Counted from the stretch's first letter, positions 42,105-51,788 are shown. The stretch is 64,000 nt of DNA from Sphingobium lignivorans (GCF_014203955.1 NZ_JACHKA010000001.1:1364001-1428000), one strand, 5' to 3'. The notes: generated by a model not told the origin, from the letters alone. A program made the numbers and translations.

Positions 42105-42436
42105 CACGGATCACTTTCATCAGCGCGAACGGCACCGACGTCCAGGAAGTGGAGGCAGCGCCGGGCGACACTTTGCTCGACATCGCGCAGGCGGCCGGGC
42201 AGCCCCTGGAAGGGACTTGCGAAGGGCAGATGGCGTGCTCAACCTGCCACGTCATCATCGATCCGGCGGATTTCCCGAAGCTGCCCCGGGCGAGCGAGGA
42301 GGAAGAGGACATGCTGGATCTGGCGGCGGCGACCACCCGCACCAGCCGGCTCGCCTGCCAGATCGTCCTGTCCGAGGCGATGGAATCGCTGACCGTCCGG
42401 ATCCCGCCGGAAAGCCGCAACATGCAGGGGCTGTGA
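42101..42436 (+). CDS. 2Fe-2S ferredoxin (adrenodoxin type)
   Basis: 111 residues. Cysteines C40, C46, C49 and C86 (C-x5-C-x2-C-x36-C) bind a [2Fe-2S] cluster as in adrenodoxin and Isc ferredoxin Fdx. GDTLLDIAQAAGQPLEGTC and MACSTCHVIIDP are characteristic, as is the acidic EEEEDMLD helix that docks partners. It overlaps the upstream cysteine desulfurase by ATGA and likely supplies electrons for Fe-S cluster assembly. Followed by the SRP RNA gene. Confidence 0.95.
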   Translation: MTRITFISANGTDVQEVEAAPGDTLLDIAQAAGQPLEGTCEGQMACSTCHVIIDPADFPKLPRASEEEEDMLDLAAATTRTSRLACQIVLSEAMESLTVRIPPESRNMQGL

Positions 42437-42535
42437 AGGGCTGAGCGCAGGCGCCGCACGGCGGCATCCCGTGCCGGGCCCGCCGCCAGTGCCTTCCTGC
42501 CTTGCATTTCAGCGAATGCCCCGCCATATGCGCGC

Positions 42536-42628
42536 TCGGAAGCCGGGCGGACGTAGTCTTCGCCAACCTGGTCAGGTCCTGACGGAAGCAGCCACAACGA
42601 ATTCGCTGCGGGTCGTTCCGGCTTCCAC
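42536..42628 (+). ncRNA. ffs: Signal recognition particle RNA (4.5S type)
   Basis: The conserved apical SRP loop GGTCAGGTCC...GGAAGCAGCC is at about 42570-42593, and a terminal stem GGAAGCCGG (42538-42546) with CCGGCTTCC (42618-42626) closes the molecule, giving about 90 nucleotides. This is the short bacterial SRP RNA that binds Ffh. The apical tetraloop is TGAC instead of GGAA. It lies between the ferredoxin and the convergent POT transporter and is not a protein gene. Ends are approximate. Confidence 0.92.
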
Positions 42629-42642
42629 CGCCTCGCCGCCGC

Positions 42643-44052
42643 TCAGGCGTCCACGGGCAGCGGCGCGTGCATCAGCCGCTTTGAAAGCAGCAGCTTGAAG
42701 ATCAGGAAGATGCCGCCCGCTGCGGCCGCGAACCCCGCGTGCATCAGCCAGAAGACCGGCGTCGCCATCGTCTCGTAATAGCCGCCGACCCAGCCGACGA
42801 GCGAGTTGCCGCCGAAGAATGCCAGATAGTAAAGGCCGATCACGGTCGCATTGAGCGCCTTGGGTGCGAGGCGCGCGAACAAAGCGAGGCTGACCGGGAG
42901 CAGGTTCGCGAAGCCGATTGAATTCACGACATGGAAAAGTACCGGCCAGAGGAGTCCGATGCGGCCATCGCTGCCGTCGGTCGAGGCGGCCATGAACAGG
43001 CACAGCATGCCGCCGGTCGAGAAGAGCGAGCCGATGACCATCTTGCTCAGCTCGTCCGGCTCCTGCCAGTGCCGGCCATACCAGCGCCAGAACAACGCGA
43101 CGATGGCGAGGAAGCTGACCGACACGATCGCATCCAGCGTGACCAGAAAGGATGTCGGCAGGCGCGTGCCGAAGAAATCGAGATCGAAGGTCTGGTCGCC
43201 CCAGATCAGATAGGCATTGAAGATCTGATTGTTGGGGACGATCGCGATGGCCATCACCGGGATCAGCAGCAGCACGGCGATGAGCGCCAGCCAGTCCTGC
43301 CGCGACATCGGCGCGCGTGGCGAAGCGGCGATGGCGCCGGCCCGGCTGCGCGGCTCGAACTGTTCGGACGGGAGATATTTCTGGCCCGAGACATAGATGG
43401 CGAGGCCGATGAGCATGCCGACGCCGGCAGCGCCGAAGCCCCAATGCCAGCCGACCTTCTCGCCCAGCGCGCCGACGATCAGCGGCGCGCCGATCACGCC
43501 GGCATTGATGCCGAGATAGAAGATCTGGAAGGCATCGGCCCGGCGCAGGTCGTCCGGCTTGTAGAGCGCGCCGACCTGGCTGGCGATATTGCCTTTGAAC
43601 ATGCCAGCGCCGAGCACCATGCATAGCAGGGCGAGGAGGAAGCTGGCCTCGAACGCCATGAGGAAATGGCCGATCGCCATGGTAATGGCGCCGAGCAGCA
43701 CCGTGCGCCGCTTGCCGAGAAAACGGTCGGCAAGGAAGCCGCCCAGGATCGGCGTGAGATAGACGCTCGCGGCATAAGTACCGAAGATCGCCGAGGCGAG
43801 CGGCTGGCCATCCAGCCCGCGATAGAGCGGGAGCTGGCGAAAGGCGTCCAGCATCCAAACATTCTCGATCTGCCCCGGCAGGAGCAGATATTTGATCATG
43901 TAGAGGACCAGCAGGGTCTGCATGCCATAATAAGAGAAGCGCTCCCATGCTTCGGCAAAGGCGAGATAAGCCAGGCCCTTGGGATGACCCAGAAAGGCGC
44001 GGTCGGCATGGTCGATCATGGTAAGAGAGGGCGTGGCCTCGGCAGTGGTCAT
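42643..44052 (-). CDS. Proton-dependent oligopeptide (POT) transporter
   Basis: 469 residues from ATG 44050-44052 (MTTAEATPSL); an upstream ATG at 44157 gives an unlikely Arg/Cys-rich extension. About 14 transmembrane helices are visible. POT motifs: EAWERFSYYGMQTLLVLYM (E-x-x-E-R-F-x-Y-Y), GGFLADRFLGKRRTVLLG, and LYYLAFFGGNSLVGW toward the C-terminus. It imports di- and tripeptides using the proton gradient. It converges on the SRP RNA gene. Confidence 0.93.
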   Translation of the reverse strand: MTTAEATPSLTMIDHADRAFLGHPKGLAYLAFAEAWERFSYYGMQTLLVLYMIKYLLLPGQIENVWMLDAFRQLPLYRGLDGQPLASAIFGTYAASVYLTPILGGFLADRFLGKRRTVLLGAITMAIGHFLMAFEASFLLALLCMVLGAGMFKGNIASQVGALYKPDDLRRADAFQIFYLGINAGVIGAPLIVGALGEKVGWHWGFGAAGVGMLIGLAIYVSGQKYLPSEQFEPRSRAGAIAASPRAPMSRQDWLALIAVLLLIPVMAIAIVPNNQIFNAYLIWGDQTFDLDFFGTRLPTSFLVTLDAIVSVSFLAIVALFWRWYGRHWQEPDELSKMVIGSLFSTGGMLCLFMAASTDGSDGRIGLLWPVLFHVVNSIGFANLLPVSLALFARLAPKALNATVIGLYYLAFFGGNSLVGWVGGYYETMATPVFWLMHAGFAAAAGGIFLIFKLLLSKRLMHAPLPVDA

Positions 44053-44231
44053 GGCTGCATGTGCCTTACAGGTCCGTTGTTGGCGCAAGTTAGAGGCGCG
44101 ATCGCTGCCGAATGCAAGATGGGGACGGCGCGCGGCTCCAAAGGCTCCAACCCTCACGCGTGCCGCTGCTTCGCTTGCGAAGGGCCGGCGGCGACGTCAT
44201 AGGCGCGGATGTCCAGAGAAAGGCTCGTCAT

Positions 44232-45143
44232 TTGCTGACCGGATCACGCCGCGGCGTCTACTTCATGCTGGTTCTCGTGATGCTGCTCTGGTCCGGCAAC
44301 AGCATCGTGGCGCGCGCCATCCACGAGGAGGTGCCGCCGTTCACGCTGGCTTTCTGGCGCTGGGCCGGCGCTTCGCTGATCGTGCTCCCGGCGACCTGGC
44401 GCTACATCGCGGCCGACCGTGACATCATCCGGCGCGGCTGGCCGCGGATTCTCCTGCTCGGCATATTGGGCGTGGGTTCGTTCAATGCCTTCTTCTATTC
44501 CGGCCTGCAGTTCACGACCGCCTCCAACAGCCTACTGATCCAGGCGGCGGTTCCCGCGCTGGTGCTGGCGCTGAATTTCTTCATCTTCCACAGCAGGCCG
44601 CGACCGGTGCAGGTCGCCGGTTGCCTCGTCGCGGCCGCCGGGGTCCTGGCGATTATCTTCCGGCGCGATCCCGCCGCCCTGCGCGCCATGCAGTTCAATA
44701 TCGGGGATCTGCTCATTCTGGGCGCGGTGGTGGTCTGGTCGCTTTACACGGTGCTGCTGCGCCTGCGGCCGCCGGTGAATGCCCTGACTTTCCTGGGTCT
44801 CACGATCCTCATCGGGGCGCTCGCGATGCTGCCCTTCTCGCTCATCGAGCTGCAGAGCCGGGCCGTGCATCTGACGCCGGGAGTGCTCGCCGGCGTGGCC
44901 TATATCATCGCGCTGCCCTCGATCGTGGCCTATTTCATGTACAATCGGGCGGTGGAAGAGATCGGCGCGGCGGATGCCGGACAGGTCGTCAATCTGCAGC
45001 CGCTGTTCGGGGCGCTGCTCGCGATCCTGATCCTCGGCGAGCCGCTTCATGCCTATCATGTCCTGGGCATGGCGCTGATCCTGCTGGGAATCGGCGCCAC
45101 GATGTTTGCGCGAGCCACCCGTAACGCCACGCCGCAGGATTGA
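44232..45143 (+). CDS. EamA-family (DMT) transporter
   Basis: 303 residues from a TTG at 44232 preceded by AAAGG; the frame is open from ATG 44112 but the first 40 residues then look non-biological (Arg-rich), so I chose the later start. Ten transmembrane helices in two EamA repeats: YFMLVLVMLLWSGNSIVARA ... and GDLLILGAVVVWSLYTVLLR. The conserved helix 10 segment ends with ILLGIGATMFARA. It exports or imports small metabolites. Divergent from the POT transporter and 64 bases before dnaX, which may have a separate promoter. Confidence 0.85.
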   Translation: MLTGSRRGVYFMLVLVMLLWSGNSIVARAIHEEVPPFTLAFWRWAGASLIVLPATWRYIAADRDIIRRGWPRILLLGILGVGSFNAFFYSGLQFTTASNSLLIQAAVPALVLALNFFIFHSRPRPVQVAGCLVAAAGVLAIIFRRDPAALRAMQFNIGDLLILGAVVVWSLYTVLLRLRPPVNALTFLGLTILIGALAMLPFSLIELQSRAVHLTPGVLAGVAYIIALPSIVAYFMYNRAVEEIGAADAGQVVNLQPLFGALLAILILGEPLHAYHVLGMALILLGIGATMFARATRNATPQD

Positions 45144-45207
45144 TGAGGACGCCCGCTTTGGAAACGGATGCTAAACAAGTGGGGCGGCAAGCGCTAAGGT
45201 CGTCGCA

Positions 45208-46920
45208 ATGACCGATTCACCAGAAGATCACGGGTCCGGGCCGGGCCTCGACCTCGGCGTGCCTGCACAGCCGCAGCCGCCAGCGCCCAAAAGCTATCGG
45301 GTGCTGGCCCGCGCCTATCGCCCGCAGACGTTCGCCGAGCTGATCGGGCAGGAAGCCATGGTGCGGACGCTGGCCAACGCCATCCGGCGGGACCGGCTGC
45401 CGCATGCCTTCCTGATGACGGGCGTGCGCGGCGTCGGCAAGACCTCGACGGCCCGGCTGATCGCGAAGGCGCTCAATTGCGTGGGGCCGGACGGGCAGGG
45501 CGGGCCGACGATCGATCCTTGCGGCGTGTGCGAGCCCTGCAAGGCCATCGCCGAGGGGCGGCATATCGACGTGGTGGAGATGGACGCCGCCAGCCACACC
45601 GGCGTGGACGACGTGCGCGAGATCATCGAGGCCGTGCGATATGCCAGCGTCTCGGCGCGCTTCAAGATCTACATCATCGACGAAGTCCATATGCTTTCAC
45701 GCAATGCTTTCAATGCATTGCTGAAGACTCTTGAGGAGCCGCCGGAGCATGTGAAGTTCCTGTTCGCCACTACCGAGGTGAACAAGGTGCCGATCACCGT
45801 GCTGTCCCGCTGCCAGCGCTTCGACCTGCGGCGGATCCCGGTCGATCTGCTGGTCGACAATTTCCGGATGATCTGCGGCAAGGAAGGCGTGGATGCCGAG
45901 GAGGATGCGCTGCGGCTGATCGCCACGGCGGCGGAAGGTTCGGCGCGTGACGGGCAATCCATCCTCGATCAGGCGATCGCTCATGCCGGCATGGTGGATG
46001 GGCGGGCCTTCGTTCAGGTGGAACAGGTGCGCGAAATGCTGGGGCTCTCCGATCGCGGCGCGACCCGGCGGCTGTTCGACCAGATTCTCGATGGCGACGC
46101 GACAGCCCTGCTGGCGACGCTCGCCGAACAGGAAACGCTCGGCGTGGAGCCGGTGGCCACGATCAACGCGCTGCTTGAGCTCATCCATGCCGTCACCATG
46201 GCCAAGGCCGGGCGCGGCGCGGGACTGGAGCGACATCCCGAGGCGGAACGCGCGGCCATCGCGGGTTGGGCGGAGGAACTGAGCTTTCCGGTGCTGCACC
46301 GGCTCTGGCAGCTGCTGCTGAAGGGACATGCCGAGGTGGTTGCCGCGGCGCGCCCTCAGGCAGCATCCGAGATGGCGCTGCTTCGGCTGATCCATGCCGC
46401 GACCATGCCCGATCCGCTCGAACTCGCGCGGATGATCCGCGAGGGCGGGCAGGGCGCTCCCGGCGGGCAGGGCGGCGCGCCCGCCGTCGATGGGCCCTCT
46501 GCTGCTCCTGCCGCGGCCGCCGCGCCGCTTCCGGCTCCCGAGGAAGCCGCGCGCCCTGTCTTCCCGCCCGACTTCGCGGCGATGGTCGCCGCACTGCTCG
46601 ACCGTTTCCCTCGCCTCGGCGCGGAAATGCATGATTATGTCAGTCTCGTGCGTTATGAACCGCCGGTGCTCGATTTTCGCATTCTCCAGCCGCTCGATGC
46701 CGATTTCCCACGGCAAGTGGCGGCGGCGTTGAAGGATCTCACCGGCCAGTCCTGGACGGTCGGATCGACCGATGCGCCGGGAGAGCCGAGCCTGCGGGAG
46801 CAGCAGGTGCTCGCTCGCGAAGCGCGCATCGCACATGCCAGTGCCCAGCCGGTGATTGCCGCGGCGCTGGACGCATTTCCCGGTGCCGTGGTCATGGACC
46901 CGGCTTCGGGCCAAAGCTGA
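45208..46920 (+). CDS. dnaX: DNA polymerase III subunits gamma/tau
   Basis: 570 residues. AAA+ clamp-loader ATPase: Walker A GVRGVGKTSTARL, zinc module CVGPDGQGGPTIDPCGVCEPC, Walker B YIIDEVHMLS, SRC motif SRCQRFDLRR. The Pro/Ala-rich region near 420-450 and C-terminal tau-like domain follow (AAMVALLDRFPRLGAEMHDY). Tau connects polymerase cores and helicase. I see no obvious frameshift slippery site for gamma, so probably only the full-length form is made. Followed after 13 bases by ybaB, as in most bacteria. Confidence 0.97.
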   Translation: MTDSPEDHGSGPGLDLGVPAQPQPPAPKSYRVLARAYRPQTFAELIGQEAMVRTLANAIRRDRLPHAFLMTGVRGVGKTSTARLIAKALNCVGPDGQGGPTIDPCGVCEPCKAIAEGRHIDVVEMDAASHTGVDDVREIIEAVRYASVSARFKIYIIDEVHMLSRNAFNALLKTLEEPPEHVKFLFATTEVNKVPITVLSRCQRFDLRRIPVDLLVDNFRMICGKEGVDAEEDALRLIATAAEGSARDGQSILDQAIAHAGMVDGRAFVQVEQVREMLGLSDRGATRRLFDQILDGDATALLATLAEQETLGVEPVATINALLELIHAVTMAKAGRGAGLERHPEAERAAIAGWAEELSFPVLHRLWQLLLKGHAEVVAAARPQAASEMALLRLIHAATMPDPLELARMIREGGQGAPGGQGGAPAVDGPSAAPAAAAAPLPAPEEAARPVFPPDFAAMVAALLDRFPRLGAEMHDYVSLVRYEPPVLDFRILQPLDADFPRQVAAALKDLTGQSWTVGSTDAPGEPSLREQQVLAREARIAHASAQPVIAAALDAFPGAVVMDPASGQS

Positions 46921-46933
46921 AGGAAGACGTGAA

Positions 46934-47257
46934 ATGAAGGATCTGAACGACATTCTGGGCATGGCGAGCCGTGTGCAGGAGGAAATGCAGAAGGCGCAGG
47001 CCGAGCTCGACAATCTCCAAGTCGAGGGGATTGCCGGCGGCGGGCTCGTCAAGGTCCGCGCCAGCGCCAAGGGACGTATCCTGGGTCTCTCGATCGACCA
47101 GAGCCTGATCGATCCCAACGACAAGGGCATGCTGGAGGACCTGATCGTCGCTGCGTTCAACGACGCGCGCGCCAAGGCCGATGAGGTGGCCAGTGACCAG
47201 ATGAGCAAGATGACCGCGGGGCTGCCGCTTCCCCCGGGCTTCAAGCTGCCTTTCTGA
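46934..47257 (+). CDS. ybaB: YbaB/EbfC nucleoid-associated protein
   Basis: 107 residues starting MKDLNDILGMASRVQEEMQK. Family markers: MQKAQAELDNLQVEGIAGGG LVKV, LSIDQSLIDPNDKGMLEDLI VAAFNDA, and the C-terminal MSKMTAGLPLPPGFKLPF. It is a small tweezer-shaped dimer that binds DNA. Co-transcribed with dnaX. Followed by a 244-base region without genes before lon. Confidence 0.97.
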   Translation: MKDLNDILGMASRVQEEMQKAQAELDNLQVEGIAGGGLVKVRASAKGRILGLSIDQSLIDPNDKGMLEDLIVAAFNDARAKADEVASDQMSKMTAGLPLPPGFKLPF

Positions 47258-47501
47258 GGCGGTGCGCCCGGCAGGGGGGGCGACCGGTCCCCTGAGCCCT
47301 GCCGGGAGACGGCGTCCGTCAAGCTCCCGCCTGACTCACCTGATGCAGGCGGGGCATCCACGATTTCCCGTATCGAAACGTCGGCGGGTAGGCGGCTGCG
47401 TTTGCGGCGACGCAGCATTGAAAAGTTCCGGCGGGTCGCCGATATTGTGATCAAGTCAGCGGGCCGCGGTTGTGAACGCCCGCACAGGATTTGGAGTTAT
47501 C

Positions 47502-49896
47502 ATGGATCTTGAACTGCCCCTCCTGCCGCTGCGGGACATCGTTGTCTTCCCGCAGATGATCGTGCCGTTGTTCGTGGGGCGCGACAAGAGCGTGACCGCG
47601 CTTGAGAAGGCGATGGCGGGCGACAAGGACATCTTTCTGGTCGCGCAGCTTGACCCGGGCGAGGACGATCCCGATCGCGACGCGCTTTACGACATGGGCG
47701 TGGTCGCCAGCATCGTGCAGATGCTCAAGCTGCCGGATGGCAATGTGCGCGTGCTCGTGGAAGGCAAGCAGCGCGCGGCGCTGCTCGCGCTGACGAATGA
47801 GGAAGGCCATGTGGTGGCCTCGGTGCGTCCGCTGGATGATGGATCGGCCGAAGGCACCGAAGTCGAAGCCATGATGCGCTCCGTGGCCGACCAGTTCGAG
47901 AATTATTCCAAGCTGAACAAGAAGCTGCCTGCGGAAACCGCCGTGCAGCTGCGCGAGATCACGGAGGGCCGGGCGCCTGTCCGATTTCGTCGCGGCCAAT
48001 CTGGCAGTGAAAGTGGCGGACAAGCAGGCGCTGCTGACGGAGGCGGACCCGCTCAAGCGGCTGGAGATGGTGTTCGGCTTCATGGAAGGCGAACTCGGCG
48101 TGCTGCAGGTGGAGAAGAAGATCCGCGGCCGCGTGAAGCGCCAGATGGAGAAGACCCAGCGCGAATATTATCTGAACGAGCAGCTCAAGGCGATCCAGCG
48201 CGAGCTGGGCGGCGGCGAAGGCGAGGATGGCGATGAGCTCTCCGAGATCGCCGAGAAGATCAAGAAGCTGCGGCTCAGCAAAGAAGCGCGCGCCAAGGCG
48301 GACGCCGAGCTCAAGAAGCTGCGGGGCATGCAGCCCATGTCGGCCGAAGCGACCGTCGTGCGCAATTATCTGGATGCTTTGCTCGGCCTGCCCTGGGGCA
48401 AGAAGAGCAAGCTGAAGAAGGACCTGGTGAAAGCCCAGGACGTGCTCGATGCCGATCACTTCGCGCTCGACAAGGTGAAGGACCGGATCGTCGAATATCT
48501 CGCCGTGCAGGCGCGCTCCGACAAGCTGCGCGGCCCGATCCTCTGCCTCGTCGGCCCGCCCGGCGTCGGCAAGACCTCGCTCGGCCGCTCGATCGCGAAG
48601 GCGACGGGGCGCGAGTTCGTCCGCCAGTCGCTCGGCGGGGTGCGTGACGAAGCGGAAATTCGCGGGCACCGGCGCACCTATATCGGATCCATGCCGGGCA
48701 AGATCGCGTCCAACCTGAAGAAGGCGGGCACGATGAACCCGCTCGTGCTGCTCGACGAGATCGACAAGCTCGGGCAGGATTTCCGCGGCGATCCGGCGTC
48801 GGCGCTGCTTGAGGTGCTCGATCCCGAGCAGAACAGCAAGTTCCAGGACCATTATCTGGAGATCGATCTCGATCTTTCGGACGTGATGTTCGTGACCACT
48901 GCGAACAGCCTGAACCTGCCGCAGGCGCTGCTGGACCGCATGGAGATCATTCGTCTCGAGGGTTATACCGAGGACGAGAAGGTCGAGATCGCCCAGCGTC
49001 ATCTGATCGACAAGCAGATCGAGGCGCACGGGCTGAAGGATGGCGAGTTCGCGATCGAGGAAGCGGCGCTGCGCGACCTGATCCGTTATTATACGCGTGA
49101 GGCTGGCGTGCGGACGCTGGAGCGCGAGATCGCGCGGCTCGCCCGCAAGGCACTGCGCCGGATCCTGGAAGGCAAGGCGGAAAGCGTCACCGTGACGCCG
49201 GACAATCTTGGCGAGTTCGCGGGCGTACGCAAGTTCCGCCACGGCGTTTCCGAAGAGGAGCACCAGATCGGTGCGGTCACCGGCCTCGCCTGGACGGAAG
49301 TGGGGGGCGAATTGCTCACCATCGAGTCCGTCACGGTACCGGGCAAGGGCGCGATCAAGACCACCGGCAAGCTCGGCGACGTGATGACCGAATCCGTGCA
49401 GGCCGCCTTCTCCTATGTGAAGGCGCGCGCGCCGGCTTATGGCATCAAGCCCAGCATCTTCCAGCGCAAGGATATCCACATTCACTTGCCCGAAGGCGCC
49501 GTTCCCAAGGACGGACCGAGCGCCGGCATCGGCATGGTGACATCGATCGTCTCCACGCTGACCGGCATTGCCGTCCACAAGGATGTCGCCATGACGGGCG
49601 AAGTGACGCTGCGTGGTCGTGTGCTGCCGATCGGCGGACTCAAGGAGAAGCTGCTGGCGGCCTTGCGCGGCGGCATCAAGACTGTGCTGATCCCGCAGGA
49701 GAATGAGAAGGACCTTGCGGAGATCCCCGCCAACATCAAGGAAGGGCTGGAGATCGTTCCGGTCACGCATGTCGATGAGGTCCTCGCGCGGGCCCTGATC
49801 GCGCCGCTCACCGCGATTGCCTGGTCGGAGGAGGATGACCTCGCGGCCCAGCCGCCGATCGGGGTTCAGGAGAATGGTCCGAGCGTTCGGCACTGA
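47502..49896 (+). pseudogene. lon: Lon protease, interrupted by a one-base frameshift
   Basis: Together the two frames encode a full Lon: N-terminal LAN domain from ATG 47502 (MDLELPLLPLRDIVVFPQ, with GGAG before it), then AAA+ with Walker A GPPGVGKT and Walker B VLLDEIDK, and the protease domain with the Ser-Lys pair in [11 protein letters not shown] and [10 protein letters not shown]. At 47966-47968 an extra G (GGG where GG restores the frame) shifts reading: normal continuation would be TEAGRLSDFVAANLAVKVAD. As read, the first 155 residues are followed by a false frame until 48236; the rest is open from 48007 to the stop at 49896. Lon is a major heat-shock protease, so this may be a sequencing error; if real the protease is lost or made from an internal start. 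Confidence 0.88.
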
Positions 49897-50120
49897 GCGG
49901 ATTTGCCGGGGACGAGGCACGGCCTGACGGCCTGCGTCGTTCCCGGAAATCGGGCTTGTTTCCGCCGGAGGTCGCTGCGCGCGGAAAATCCGACCAAAAC
50001 GGCCGAATCATCGGCAATTCGGCCGAAAATTCTTTGACTCATGCGGCGAACCGCGCCTTTATGCGCGCCTTCGTCGCTCGATTCCCACACAAGCACATCC
50101 ATGAAGGGGGTTCCTTAGGC

Positions 50121-50393
50121 ATGAACAAGCAGGATCTCATCAGTTCGGTCGCAGACCAGGGCGGTCTCACCAAGGCAGACGCCGGCAAGGCTGTTGAGGC
50201 TGTTTTCGACGCGATCACCGCCGCTCTGAAGAAGGGTGATGAGGTGCGTCTCGTCGGGTTCGGCACTTTCTCCGTCTCCAAGCGCAAGGCCTCGACCGGC
50301 CGCAATCCGCGCACCGGCGAGACGATGGCGATCAAGGCTTCCAGCCAGCCCAAGTTCAAGGCCGGCAAGGGCCTGAAGGACGCGGTGAACTAA
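50121..50393 (+). CDS. hup: DNA-binding protein HU
   Basis: 90 residues, MNKQDLISSVADQGGLTKAD to KGLKDAVN. Typical HU/IHF: LVGFGTFSVSKRKASTGRNP RTGE includes the conserved GFG-F and RNP-TG motif that intercalates DNA through the Pro. Its length and lack of IHF specific sequence indicate HU beta type. GGGGGTTCCTTAGGC precedes the ATG. Located just after lon, as in many proteobacteria. Two terminators follow. Confidence 0.97.
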   Translation: MNKQDLISSVADQGGLTKADAGKAVEAVFDAITAALKKGDEVRLVGFGTFSVSKRKASTGRNPRTGETMAIKASSQPKFKAGKGLKDAVN

Positions 50394-50457
50394 GACATTC
50401 GTCTTTTCCGGCGCTCCGGCTTCCCGTCGGGGCGCCCCGCTTTCCGTGAAGCATCGG

Positions 50458-50485
50458 CACATGTCGCGACGGCATGTGTTTTTTT
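50458..50485 (+). terminator. Intrinsic terminator 1 after HU
   Basis: CACATG (50458-50463) pairs with CATGTG (50473-50478) around TCGCGACGG, followed by seven T (50479-50485). It ends the HU transcript; a second terminator lies directly behind it. Confidence 0.8.
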
Positions 50486-50487
50486 GG

Positions 50488-50518
50488 AAGGTCGGGCCTT
50501 GCCCGGCCTTTTGTTTTT
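50488..50518 (+). terminator. Intrinsic terminator 2 after HU
   Basis: AAGGTCGGGC pairs with GCCCGGCCTT (one G-U), loop CTT, followed by TTGTTTTT. This second hairpin starts two bases after the T-run of the first, giving HU tandem terminators that also insulate the tRNA-His gene. Confidence 0.85.
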
Positions 50519-50608
50519 CCATGCGCGTCCGGGAGTTCATCTCCGCGCTTGACGCTGGCACCGCGCGCGCATTATGGCGCCCCTCTCGATTGCGCCGTTC
50601 GGCGCTGT

Positions 50609-50686
50609 GGCGATCGTAGCTCAGTCGGTTAGAGCGCTGGTTTGTGGTACCAGAGGTCGTGGGTTCGGATCCCATCGGTCGCCCCA
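50609..50686 (+). tRNA. tRNA-His (anticodon GTG)
   Basis: 78 bases including G-1 and encoded CCA. G-1 (50609) faces C73. Acceptor GCGATCG/CGGTCGC with one G-U pair, anticodon stem CTGGT/ACCAG with loop TTGTGGT (GTG), T-arm GTGGG/CCCAT with TTCGGAT loop. It has the usual G-1:C73 identity element of bacterial tRNA-His, although a number of Alphaproteobacteria lack it. Confidence 0.95.
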
Positions 50687-50747
50687 TTTCCCTCCCTGAG
50701 ACGCTCAGGAGCAGCGGGCAGCGCTGCCGGCAAAGGACGATCATTGC

Positions 50748-51788
50748 ATGATGTGGTCCCATCAGGACTTCGATGACCATGAGGCGATCCATTATTTCAC
50801 GGATCGGCAGAGCGGCCTGAAGGCCATCATTGCCATCCATTCCACGCATCGCGGACCGGCCAGTGGCGGCGTGCGCTTCTGGCATTATGCGCGGGAGGAA
50901 GACGCGCTGACCGACGCGCTGCGCCTGTCACGCGGCATGAGCTACAAGAACGCCATGGCGGGATTGCCGATTGGCGGGGGCAAGGGCGTCATCCTGTCCG
51001 ACGGCACGCCCAAGACAGCCGAGCAACTCGCCGCGTTCGGCGCCGCGATCGATTCGCTCGGCGGGCGCTATGTGACGGCGGAAGATGTTGGCATGAGCGA
51101 GGCGGATATGACCGCCATCGCCCGGCGCACACGTCATGTCTCGGGGCTTCCGGTGGCCAGCGGGCAGGCCGGCGGCGATCCGGGCCCGGTGACCGCGCGC
51201 GGCGTCTACCTGGGCGTCAGGGCGGCCATCGCCGAGGGTCTGGGCCGGGAGGATGTCGCCGGCGTCCATGTCGCGATTCAGGGCGTGGGCAGTGTCGGCG
51301 GCGGTCTGGCGCGCCGTCTCGCGGCCGATGGCGCGCGGCTGACGCTGGCCGACATGGACCGGCGCAAGGCGGAAGCACTGGCAAGCGAGATCGGCGCGGC
51401 GGTGACGGATGCGGGCGAGATCATGACCATCGAAGCCGACGTGTTCAGCCCCAATGCGCTGGGTGCCATCCTCGACGAACGATCGATCCCGCTGCTGCAG
51501 GCGGGCATCGTGGCGGGTGGCGCCAATAATCAGCTCGCGACCCATGCGGATGCGCAGCGGCTGCACGAGCGCGGTGTCCTCTATGCGCCGGATTATGTGA
51601 TCAACGCAGGCGGCATCATCAATGTCGCGTCCGAATATCTGGGCCTGGGCGACAGGGCAGCGGTGGACGCGCGCGTGGATGAGATTCCCGACCGGCTTCG
51701 CGCCATCTGGGCGGAAAGCAAGGCGACGGGCATGCCGGCCGCCGACGTGGCGGATGCCATGGCCCGCAGGCTCATCGGACGCGATTGA
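50748..51788 (+). CDS. Glu/Leu/Phe/Val dehydrogenase (leucine dehydrogenase-like)
   Basis: 346 residues from ATG 50748. NAD-dependent amino-acid dehydrogenase: substrate-binding region PASGGVRFWHYAREEDALTD, MSYKNAMAGLPIGGGKGVI with the catalytic Lys, TAEDVGMSEADM. Rossmann motif VAIQGVGSVGGGLARRL (about 173-190). Length of about 350 fits the leucine/valine dehydrogenase class, shorter than glutamate dehydrogenase. It deaminates branched-chain amino acids to keto acids. Situated after tRNA-His, in a group with hisI and a LiuR-like regulator further on. Confidence 0.92.
   Translation: MMWSHQDFDDHEAIHYFTDRQSGLKAIIAIHSTHRGPASGGVRFWHYAREEDALTDALRLSRGMSYKNAMAGLPIGGGKGVILSDGTPKTAEQLAAFGAAIDSLGGRYVTAEDVGMSEADMTAIARRTRHVSGLPVASGQAGGDPGPVTARGVYLGVRAAIAEGLGREDVAGVHVAIQGVGSVGGGLARRLAADGARLTLADMDRRKAEALASEIGAAVTDAGEIMTIEADVFSPNALGAILDERSIPLLQAGIVAGGANNQLATHADAQRLHERGVLYAPDYVINAGGIINVASEYLGLGDRAAVDARVDEIPDRLRAIWAESKATGMPAADVADAMARRLIGRD

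Noticed and set aside
47959..49920. Leftward frame of 653 codons opposite lon
   Set aside because: Antisense of conserved Lon coding sequence, no start signal, no domain.
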